Assembly: GCA_030744625.1 (NCBI GenBank)
Contig: JASLQF010000068.1
Coordinates: 1 to 64,000 of the forward strand
Length of the DNA stretch: 64,000 nt
Source: Rhodospirillales bacterium
Lineage (GTDB): Bacteria > Pseudomonadota > Alphaproteobacteria > Rhodospirillales > JASLQF01
Reading direction: 5' to 3'
Shown: in pieces, positions 16,130 to 23,696 of the stretch
Numbering within the stretch: position 1 is the stretch's first letter
Layout of the letters: each line of letters begins with the position of its first letter
Made by a program: the position numbers and the translations under genes
The notes under the pieces: generated by a model
Database searches by the model: none
What the model was told of the DNA's origin: nothing
Seen by the model: the letters and a program-made list of their open reading frames with translations, nothing else

Positions 16130-17626
16130 TTGGCCAAGAAAGAATTCCACATACCGGAACTGACCGGGCATACCGAGGTCCCCGACATCGTCGACGGGGC
16201 GATGGCCCATTGCCGACCCTTCGTGGCGGGCGCCGAGCACCAGGAGGCTCTCGGCTTTCCCGGTGAATTGGTCGAGGGCTGGGAACAAAAGGCCATTGCC
16301 AAGCTGGGCGAACTGCTGGAGCGCAACCGCGCCCTCAGGGTGTACCTGGATACGTGCGTCAAATGCGGCGCCTGCGCCGACAAGTGCCACTATTTCCTGG
16401 GCACCGGGGATCCCAAGAACATGCCGGTGGCCCGCCAGGACCTGTTGCGCGAGGTCTACCGCCGATACTTCACCCTGTCCGGCAGGCTGGCGCCTCGCAT
16501 GGTCGGTGCCAAGGACCTGACCAAGGAGGTCCTGGACGACTGGTACACCTACTTCCACCAGTGCTCCCAGTGTCGCCGATGCTCGGTCTTCTGCCCCTAC
16601 GGCATCGATACCGCCGAGATCTCCATGGCCGCCCGCGAGATCATGGATCACATCGGGCTCGGCCAGAAGTACAGCAACGAAATCATCGCCAAGGTGCACA
16701 AGATCGGCAACAACCTGGGCCTGCCGCCGCGCGCCCTGGAAAACACTCTCGAGGGCCTGGAGGAGGACGTCAAGGAGGAGACCGGCGTCGACGTGCGCTT
16801 CCCCCTCGACGTCGAGGGCGCGGAGATCATGCTGGTCAGCCCCTCGGCCGACTTCTTCGCCGAACCCCACGTCGACGGCCTCATCGGCTACGCCAAGGTA
16901 TTCCATCAGGCGGGCGTCAGCTGGACCATCAGCTCCCATGCCTCGGAGGCGGCCAACTTCGCCATGTTCATCGGTTCCTACGAGCACATGCGCCGCATCG
17001 CCGGGCGCATTCGCGAGGCGGCGCGGCAGCTCGGCGTCAGGCGCATCGTCTTCGGCGAGTGCGGCCACGCCTGGCGCGCCGGCTACAGCTTTCTGAACAC
17101 GCTGGCGGGGCCGTGGGACTTCCTCGATTCCCGCTATCCCGTGCCCCAGCACATCTGTGAGTTCACCTACGACCTGATCGGGCGCGGCGCTCTCGGCCTC
17201 GATGCGTCGGCCAACGATGACATGACGGTGACCTATCACGATTCCTGCAACGTGGCACGGGCCTCGCGCATGGGAGAGGCGCCCGGCGGGCAGTTCCACA
17301 TCCCGCGAGAGCTGATCAAGGCCAGCGTCAACAGGTTCGTCGACATGGACCCCGAGACCACTCACGGCAAGACCTTCTGCTGCGGCGGCGGCGGCGGGCT
17401 GCTGACCGACGATCTGTTGGAACTCAGGGTCAAGGGCGCGCGGCCGCGCATGCAGGCGCTGAAAGAGGTCGTCGAAGAGGAAGGCGTCACCCACATCGCC
17501 GCCATTTGCGCCATCTGTAAGAGTCAGTTCAGCACGGTATTGCCCCATTACGGCTTCGAGATGGACATGACGGTCAGCCTCCACCAGCTGGTCGGCAACG
17601 CCATTCGGCTGGGCGCCAAGGAATGA
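16130..17626 (+). CDS. dsrK: DsrK iron-sulfur (HdrD-like) subunit
   Basis: A 498-residue cytoplasmic catalytic subunit of DsrMKJOP that exchanges electrons with the DsrC disulfide. Two [4Fe-4S] motifs are seen, CVKCGACADKC (Cys76-86) and CSQCRRCSVFC (Cys145-155). A CCG-type site for the special cubane appears as CHDSC-like HDSCNVARA near residue 367 and FCCGGGGG near 415. The start is TTG at 16130 (MAKKEFHIPEL) with only a weak ribosome site, so translation may depend on dsrM. Confidence 0.94.
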   Translation: MAKKEFHIPELTGHTEVPDIVDGAMAHCRPFVAGAEHQEALGFPGELVEGWEQKAIAKLGELLERNRALRVYLDTCVKCGACADKCHYFLGTGDPKNMPVARQDLLREVYRRYFTLSGRLAPRMVGAKDLTKEVLDDWYTYFHQCSQCRRCSVFCPYGIDTAEISMAAREIMDHIGLGQKYSNEIIAKVHKIGNNLGLPPRALENTLEGLEEDVKEETGVDVRFPLDVEGAEIMLVSPSADFFAEPHVDGLIGYAKVFHQAGVSWTISSHASEAANFAMFIGSYEHMRRIAGRIREAARQLGVRRIVFGECGHAWRAGYSFLNTLAGPWDFLDSRYPVPQHICEFTYDLIGRGALGLDASANDDMTVTYHDSCNVARASRMGEAPGGQFHIPRELIKASVNRFVDMDPETTHGKTFCCGGGGGLLTDDLLELRVKGARPRMQALKEVVEEEGVTHIAAICAICKSQFSTVLPHYGFEMDMTVSLHQLVGNAIRLGAKE

Positions 17627-17638
17627 GGAACCCCGACA

Positions 17639-19591
17639 TTGAATGAAAAAGGCGTGAACCAGACCGGCGACGCGGCACCGACTTACCGGCGCTACGAGGA
17701 GGGCGAGACGGCCTTTCGGTCGATGACCGATATGATCTTCGAGGCCGATGGCTCCTACAAATGCCCGGTATACGTGCATCGCGCCCCACCCTGCCAGGCG
17801 CACTGCCCGTCCGGTCACGACGTGCGCGGCTGGCTGTCGATCGTGAGCGGCCTCGACAAGCCGGACGAGGGGACGGCGTGGCAGGCGTACGCCTTCCGCC
17901 GCATGACCGAGGCCAACCCCTTTCCCGCCATCATGGGACGGGTGTGCCCGGCGCCCTGCCAGGACGGCTGCAACCGCGACGAGGTCGACGAACACGTCGG
18001 CATCAACGCCGTCGAACACTACATCGGCGACTGGGCCATCGGGCACGGCCTCGCCTTCCCCGCGCCGCCGACGGAGACCGGCAAAAAGGTCGCCATCGTC
18101 GGCGGCGGTCCGAGCGGGCTGGCCGCCGCCTATTTCCTGCGGCGCAAGGGCCACGCCTGCACCATCTTCGAAGAAGGCGATGCCCTGGGCGGCATGATGA
18201 TCTTCGGCATCCCCGCCTACCGCACGCCGCGCGACGTGGTCAACAAGGAGATCCAGCGCATCATCGACATGGGCGTCGAGGTCCGTCTCGGCACCCGGGT
18301 CGGCACCGACGTCACGGTGGCCGACCTGGAAAAGGATTACGATGCCGTCTACTGGGGAATCGGTGCCCAGTCGGGAAAGCCCCTGCCCTGCCCGGGGGCG
18401 GAAGCAAGCAACTGCGTGAGCGGAATTTCCTTCCTGCGGGCTTTCAACGAGGGAAGGCTGAAGCACCTGACGGGCCGCGTGCTGGTGGTCGGCGGTGGCG
18501 ATACCGCCATGGACGTGGCGGCGGTGGCACGGCGCCTGGGGCGCACCGAAAACCTGCCCGCCAAGGACCGTCCGGAAAACGTCATCCTGGGGCAGACCGT
18601 CCACGACGTGGCCCGGGTGGCCCGCCGCGAAGGCGCCGACGTGTGGATCGTCTACCGCCGCCCCATCTCCAAGGCGCCGGCGGCCAGGCACGAAATCGAC
18701 GCGGTGATCGCCGAGGGCGTGGAAATTCGCGACAACCTGGCGCCGCTCGAGGTGGTTCGCGGCGAGGACGGCCGCGCCACCCACCTGAGGGTTGTCCCCG
18801 TCGAGTGGAAAGAGGGCACCATGGTGGCGCAAGAGGGCCAGGAGTTCGATATCGAAGGCGCCCTCATCGTCGGTGCCACGGGCCAGGCCGGCGACTACCG
18901 GGGCATCGAGGAGTTCGACAACGGCGAGGGCCTGATGGCCGCCGACGGGCACCACCGGAGTCCCGTCAGGCCTGGCCACTTCGTGGGCGGCGACGCCATC
19001 ACCCCGCACTTGATAACCTCGGCCATCGGCCATGCCTCCATCGCCGTCGACAGCATGGACCGCTACCTGCGGGGCGAGGACGCACCGCGCCGGCCCAAGG
19101 TGGACGTCCACCATTTCGACCTCGTCGCCGACCTTCGCCGCCACGGCCGGCAACCTGACGATTACAACCATCAGCCGTCATGGGGAACCTGTGACGGAAA
19201 CTACGCCGTCCACAATTACGAGGACCGTTCGTCTTCCGAGATCGTCCACCACCAGGACCTGTTCCTGGGGCACTTCGACCATGTGCCCATGAACCGGCGG
19301 AACGAGCCCGCGATCACCCCGGAAACGGTGGTCGACAACTTCGAAGAGCGCTTTACCGGCTTCTCGGACGAGCATGCCATCGGCGAGGCCGAACGCTGCA
19401 TGAGCTGCGGCATGTGCCTCGAGTGCGACAACTGCCTCATCTATTGTCCGCAGGATGCCGTCTACCGCTTGAGGAAGGGCGAGCGCACGATAGGACGCTA
19501 CGTGGACACCGACTACGACAAGTGCATCGGCTGTCACATCTGCATGGACGTTTGCCCTTCCGGATACATCCGCATGGGGCTCGGGGAGTAA
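17639..19591 (+). CDS. dsrL: DsrL iron-sulfur flavoprotein oxidoreductase
   Basis: A 650-residue flavoprotein related to the small subunit of glutamate synthase. DsrL takes electrons from DsrAB and passes them to NAD(P)+ in sulfur oxidisers. N-terminal cysteines (Cys42, 52, 56, 103, 107, 111) form clusters. The FAD motif GGGPSG is at 155-160, a second nucleotide site VVGGGDTAMDVA is near 280, and a C-terminal two-cluster ferredoxin domain spans about 587-640 (CMSCGMCLEC, CIGCHICMDVC). The start is TTG at 17639. Its presence supports the oxidative direction; which DsrL subtype it is needs phylogeny. Confidence 0.95.
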   Translation: MNEKGVNQTGDAAPTYRRYEEGETAFRSMTDMIFEADGSYKCPVYVHRAPPCQAHCPSGHDVRGWLSIVSGLDKPDEGTAWQAYAFRRMTEANPFPAIMGRVCPAPCQDGCNRDEVDEHVGINAVEHYIGDWAIGHGLAFPAPPTETGKKVAIVGGGPSGLAAAYFLRRKGHACTIFEEGDALGGMMIFGIPAYRTPRDVVNKEIQRIIDMGVEVRLGTRVGTDVTVADLEKDYDAVYWGIGAQSGKPLPCPGAEASNCVSGISFLRAFNEGRLKHLTGRVLVVGGGDTAMDVAAVARRLGRTENLPAKDRPENVILGQTVHDVARVARREGADVWIVYRRPISKAPAARHEIDAVIAEGVEIRDNLAPLEVVRGEDGRATHLRVVPVEWKEGTMVAQEGQEFDIEGALIVGATGQAGDYRGIEEFDNGEGLMAADGHHRSPVRPGHFVGGDAITPHLITSAIGHASIAVDSMDRYLRGEDAPRRPKVDVHHFDLVADLRRHGRQPDDYNHQPSWGTCDGNYAVHNYEDRSSSEIVHHQDLFLGHFDHVPMNRRNEPAITPETVVDNFEERFTGFSDEHAIGEAERCMSCGMCLECDNCLIYCPQDAVYRLRKGERTIGRYVDTDYDKCIGCHICMDVCPSGYIRMGLGE

Positions 19592-19598
19592 GGGCGTC

Positions 19599-20096
19599 GT
19601 GACCCGTCCGAGGGACCTCCCACGCAGGCTCGCCGCAACGCTGGCGGTGCTGCTGCTGTGCGGCGTCGGTGCGGACGCCGCGGATAACAAAGATTCTATC
19701 GACGGCCGGGTGCCGCTGCCGCGCCCCGCCAAGGGCAAGGGCGAGAGTTGCATCGAGCCCACCGCTTCCATGCGCCGCTACCACATGGACTATCTGGCGC
19801 ACCAGCGTGACGAGACGGTGCGCCAGGGCATCCGCGGAAGGAAGTACAGCCTGAAGGAGTGCGTGGCCTGTCACGCCGTGCCCGAGCCCGGGCAAGAAGA
19901 GGCGAAGACGCTAACCGTGGAGCCCTTCTGCGGCCAATGCCACACCTATGCGGCGGTGCGCATCGACTGCTTCGAGTGCCACACCGACAAACCGGTGGAC
20001 AAGGCCCGGCGAACGGGATGGCAGGCGCCTCCCCAAAAGGAAAGCCGGCGCGCCCGGCTCGGGGCGCACCTGGGCGCGTTGGAGCGATCCCCATGA
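19599..20096 (+). CDS. dsrJ: DsrJ periplasmic triheme cytochrome c
   Basis: A 165-residue cytochrome of the DsrMKJOP complex. A signal peptide or anchor (RLAATLAVLLLCGVGADA) is at residues 10-27. Three CxxCH sites follow: CVACH (88-92), CGQCH (111-115) and CFECH (124-128). Cys51 is a candidate for the unusual cysteine heme ligand known in DsrJ. The start is GTG at 19599, 7 bases after the dsrL stop. The stop overlaps dsrO (ATGA). Confidence 0.95.
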   Translation: MTRPRDLPRRLAATLAVLLLCGVGADAADNKDSIDGRVPLPRPAKGKGESCIEPTASMRRYHMDYLAHQRDETVRQGIRGRKYSLKECVACHAVPEPGQEEAKTLTVEPFCGQCHTYAAVRIDCFECHTDKPVDKARRTGWQAPPQKESRRARLGAHLGALERSP

Positions 20097-20872
20097 AGAT
20101 GCCCCCATCGCCTCCGGCCAACAACACCGTCGACGGCGCCCGACGGCGGCTGCTGGCCGGCGCCGCCGCCATCGCCACTTTGTCCCTGGCGCCCGGTGTC
20201 GTCCTGATTACCGCCGCCGAGGCGAAGGCACCCACCGGGCCGGCTTCGGCCAAGGTGCGCTGGGGCCTCCTCGTCGATTCGGCCAAGTGCGGCGACGGCT
20301 GCGACGTCTGCGTCGACGCCTGCCGGACGGAGAATGGCTGGACGGGCCATGGCCGCCCGCGCACCGACCCCCAGTGGATCCGCATGGTGAGCTTACGCGA
20401 GCCGGCGGGCGGCGCCTCCTGGACGCTGCCCATGATGTGCCAGCACTGCCGCTTTCCGCCCTGCGTCGACGTCTGTCCGACCGGCGCCTCGTTCCGGCGA
20501 GCCGACGGCATCGTCCTGGTCGACAAGCACATCTGCATCGGCTGCCGCTACTGCATGATGGCCTGCCCCTACAACGCGCGCTCGTTCGTCCACGAGGATG
20601 TCGCCGAGCAGAGGCCTCACGCACCGCGCGGCAAGGGCACGGTGGAATCGTGTACCCTTTGCGTCCATCGCATCGACGCCGGCGGGATACCGGCCTGCGT
20701 CGAGGCCTGTGGCCGCGCCGGCGGCGGCGCCCTCACGTTCGGCGACCTCAACGACCCGGACAGCGAAATCGCCCGTCGAGCGGCGGCCTACGCGGCGGTC
20801 CGCGTGCGCGCCGACCTGGGGCTCGACCCCGCCGTCCGCTACCACATTCCAGGGAGGGCGGCGAAGCGATGA
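20093..20872 (+). CDS. dsrO: DsrO periplasmic iron-sulfur subunit
   Basis: A 259-residue ferredoxin-like protein with a Tat signal (RRRLLAGAAAIATLSLAPG, residues 17-35), so it is exported folded. Four [4Fe-4S] cysteine sets are seen: CGDGCDVCVDAC, CQHCRFPPCVDVCP, CIGCRYCMMACP and CTLCVHR...CVEAC. It relays electrons between DsrJ and the DsrP membrane subunit. It overlaps dsrJ and dsrP by 4 bases each. Confidence 0.95.
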   Translation: MKMPPSPPANNTVDGARRRLLAGAAAIATLSLAPGVVLITAAEAKAPTGPASAKVRWGLLVDSAKCGDGCDVCVDACRTENGWTGHGRPRTDPQWIRMVSLREPAGGASWTLPMMCQHCRFPPCVDVCPTGASFRRADGIVLVDKHICIGCRYCMMACPYNARSFVHEDVAEQRPHAPRGKGTVESCTLCVHRIDAGGIPACVEACGRAGGGALTFGDLNDPDSEIARRAAAYAAVRVRADLGLDPAVRYHIPGRAAKR

Positions 20873-22125
20873 AAAGGGTCCGATTCCAGGAGATCCAGGG
20901 CCGTGGCGCCGGGTACCGCGCCGTGCTCGGCGTGCTCGCGCTGCTTATCCTGGGCGGCCTGGGCGCCGCCTACTACATGGAGCACTTCGGCCACGCGGTG
21001 ACCGGCATGAACAATCGCATCGTGTGGGGCACGCCGCACGTGTTCGCCGTCTTCCTCATCGTCGCCGCCTCGGGCGCGCTCAACGCCGCCTCCGTCTCGT
21101 CGGTGTTCGGACGCACCCCTTACCAGCCGCTGGCCAGGTTGTCGGGGCTGTTGGCGGTGGCGCTGCTGAGCGGCGGGCTCATGGTCCTGGTCCTCGACCT
21201 GGGGCGTCCGGACCGCCTGATCGTCGCCCTCACCTCCTACAACTTCAAATCCATCTTCGCCTGGAACATCTACCTCTACATGGGATTCTTCGCCGTGGTG
21301 GGCGCCTATCTGTGGGTGATGATGGAGCGACGCATGAACCGCTTCGCCAAGCCTGTGGGATGGTTCGCCTTCCTGTGGCGGCTGGTGCTGACCACCGGCA
21401 CCGGTTCCATCTTCGGCTTCCTGGTGGCCCGACAGGCCTACGACGCGGCCATCATGGCGCCGCTGTTCATCGCCATGTCGCTGGCCTTCGGCCATGCCAT
21501 CCTCATCCTTGTCCTGATGCTGGCCTGCCACTGCGCCGAGCGGCCACTCGGCGACGCCCTCGTGCGGCGCCTCAAGAACCTGCTCGGCGTGTTCGTGGCC
21601 GCCGTCCTTTATTTCGTCGCCGTCCAGCACCTGACCAATCTGTACGCCGCAGAACACCACGGCTTCGAACGCTTCATCCTGGCCGAAGGCGGCATCCATA
21701 CGGTCCTCTTCTGGGGCGGCCAGGTGGTGCTCGGCGGGCTCGTCCCCCTGGCCCTTCTCTTTCATCCGGCGACCGGCGGCCGCCGCGGCGCCGTCGGACT
21801 GGCCGCCGGCCTCGTCGTGCTCGGCGGACTGGCGCAGGTCTACGTCATCATCATCGGCGGCCAGGCCTATCCCCTGGTGCTGTTCCCGGGGATGGAACCG
21901 GGCAGCGGCTTCCTCGACGGCGCCATCGCCTCCTATGCGCCCAGCCTGCCGGAGTTGGCCCTTGGAATCAGCGGCGTCGCCATCGCCCTGATGATGGTCG
22001 CGCTGGGCGTCAAGGTCTTGCCGTTCCTGCCGCGAACCCTGGCCGACGCCCCGGCCGGTCCCGACGCGCCACCCGCCGATACCGGGACCGGGGCGGAAGC
22101 CGCAAGGGCCACTGAACCGGCGTAG
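20869..22125 (+). CDS. dsrP: DsrP membrane subunit (NrfD family)
   Basis: A 418-residue integral membrane quinone-interacting protein of the NrfD/PsrC family, with about ten hydrophobic segments; the first is YRAVLGVLALLILGGLGAAYY. The NrfD core includes LVLDLGRPDRL near residue 118 and SYNFKSIFAWNIYLY. The last 30 residues are Ala/Pro-rich and probably disordered. It starts at ATG 20869, overlapping dsrO by 4 bases. Confidence 0.95.
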   Translation: MKRVRFQEIQGRGAGYRAVLGVLALLILGGLGAAYYMEHFGHAVTGMNNRIVWGTPHVFAVFLIVAASGALNAASVSSVFGRTPYQPLARLSGLLAVALLSGGLMVLVLDLGRPDRLIVALTSYNFKSIFAWNIYLYMGFFAVVGAYLWVMMERRMNRFAKPVGWFAFLWRLVLTTGTGSIFGFLVARQAYDAAIMAPLFIAMSLAFGHAILILVLMLACHCAERPLGDALVRRLKNLLGVFVAAVLYFVAVQHLTNLYAAEHHGFERFILAEGGIHTVLFWGGQVVLGGLVPLALLFHPATGGRRGAVGLAAGLVVLGGLAQVYVIIIGGQAYPLVLFPGMEPGSGFLDGAIASYAPSLPELALGISGVAIALMMVALGVKVLPFLPRTLADAPAGPDAPPADTGTGAEAARATEPA

Positions 22126-22175
22126 AGGCGGAGGACTCCCCGCATAGGGGCATTGCTGCCAACGGTATAAATTTG

Positions 22176-23570
22176 ATGGCCCACGTGTTCATCTCCGCCT
22201 CCCACAAGTCGTCGGGCAAGACGACGATCGCCATGGGCCTGTGCGCGGCCTTCAGGGAACGGGGACTGGTCGTCCAGCCCTTCAAGAAAGGCCCCGACTA
22301 CATCGACCCCATGTGGCTCGGCGCCGGCGCCGGCCGCGTCTGCTACAACCTCGACTACAACACCATGAGCGAGGCCGAGATCCTGGCCGCCTTCTGGCGC
22401 CGCGCCCGAGGCGCCGACCTTTCCGTCATCGAGGGCAACAAGGGCCTCTACGACGGTCTCGACCTCGAGGGCGGCAACAGCAACGCGGCGGTGGCCATTC
22501 TCCTGGGGGCGCCGGTGGTGCTGGTTATCGACGCGCGCGGCATGACACGCGGCATCGCGCCGTTGATCCTCGGATATCAGGCGTTTGACCCGGCGGTGCG
22601 CATCGTCGGCGTCATTCTCAACAAGATCGGCGGCAGCCGGCACGAGGCCAAGCTGCGCGCCATAATCGAGCACTACACGGACGTACCGGTGCTGGGCGCC
22701 ATCCACCGCGACCCGGCGCTGGAGATCACGGAGCGGCACCTGGGCCTGATCCCCAACACCGAGACGGCGGACGCCGGGGTCAAGGTCGCCACCATCGCCC
22801 GTATGGTCGCCGATCAGGTGGACCTGGAGCGCCTCCTGGAGCTCGCCGCGCCGACGGCGACGCCGACGCCGCCACTGGCGCGCGAACAGCCCGGCGCGGC
22901 GTCGGCGGCCACCGATCTCACCATCGCCGTGGCCCGGGATGCCGCCTTCGGCTTCTATTATGCGGATGATCTGGAGGCGCTGGAGGCGGCGGGCGCCAGG
23001 CTGCTGCCCATCGACACCATGAAACAGGCGCACCTGCCCGACCTCGACGGGCTGTTCATCGGCGGCGGATTCCCGGAAACCCACATGACGGCGCTGCAAG
23101 ACAACCGGTCGCTGCGCCACGATATCCGCGCCGCCATCGAGGGCGGCCTGCCCACCTACGCCGAGTGCGGCGGTCTCATGTATCTGGGGCGTACCCTCTC
23201 GTGGCGGGGCACCACCCGCGAGATGACCGGTGTCATCCCCGCCGACGTGGTCATGCACGAAACGCCGAGGGGACGCGGCTACGTGCGGCTCCGCGAGACC
23301 GGAAGCGGTCCGTGGCCCCTCGCCGGCGGCGGCGAGATCGCGGCCCACGAGTTCCACTATTCGAGCCTGGAAAACCTGCCCGGCGGGACAACCTTCGCCT
23401 ACGACGTGTTGCGCGGGTTCGGGGTCGATGGCCGTCACGATGGCATCGTCATCGGCAACCTCGTGGCCTCCTTCGCCCATCTGCGCGACGGCGGCGCCCA
23501 CCGGTGGACGCGGCGCTTCGTCGATTTCGTGCGCGCCCACAAGGGCCGCCTCGACGAGACGGGGCGCTGA
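22176..23570 (+). CDS. dsrN: DsrN siroheme amidase (CobB/CbiA-like)
   Basis: A 464-residue glutamine-dependent amidotransferase of the cobyrinic acid a,c-diamide synthase family. In dsr clusters it makes the siroheme amide used by DsrAB. The N-terminal ATPase domain begins VFISASHKSSGKTTIAMG, a P-loop (SSGKTT). The C-terminal glutamine amidotransferase domain has the nucleophile in PTYAECGGLMYLG and a His near AAHEFHYS. ATG 22176 is preceded by weak ribosome signals only, and the 50-bp gap after dsrP is the longest in the operon. Confidence 0.93.
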   Translation: MAHVFISASHKSSGKTTIAMGLCAAFRERGLVVQPFKKGPDYIDPMWLGAGAGRVCYNLDYNTMSEAEILAAFWRRARGADLSVIEGNKGLYDGLDLEGGNSNAAVAILLGAPVVLVIDARGMTRGIAPLILGYQAFDPAVRIVGVILNKIGGSRHEAKLRAIIEHYTDVPVLGAIHRDPALEITERHLGLIPNTETADAGVKVATIARMVADQVDLERLLELAAPTATPTPPLAREQPGAASAATDLTIAVARDAAFGFYYADDLEALEAAGARLLPIDTMKQAHLPDLDGLFIGGGFPETHMTALQDNRSLRHDIRAAIEGGLPTYAECGGLMYLGRTLSWRGTTREMTGVIPADVVMHETPRGRGYVRLRETGSGPWPLAGGGEIAAHEFHYSSLENLPGGTTFAYDVLRGFGVDGRHDGIVIGNLVASFAHLRDGGAHRWTRRFVDFVRAHKGRLDETGR

Positions 23571-23696
23571 CGGCCCGGCCGGCGAGGATTGGCGGGTACC
23601 GACCGGAATACCTAGTCCTGTTGCGGGTTGATTTGTGGGTGGAATATAAATCTCTCTGTAAGCTATTGTTATTCAATACGATATGCAGGACATCCC

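Noticed and set aside
16013-19171. A very long open frame (over 1,000 codons) antisense to dsrK and dsrL
   Set aside because: It is a GC-rich codon-phase shadow of dsrKL; the encoded protein has repetitive Val/Gly/His composition and no domain, while the sense strand encodes two complete known proteins.
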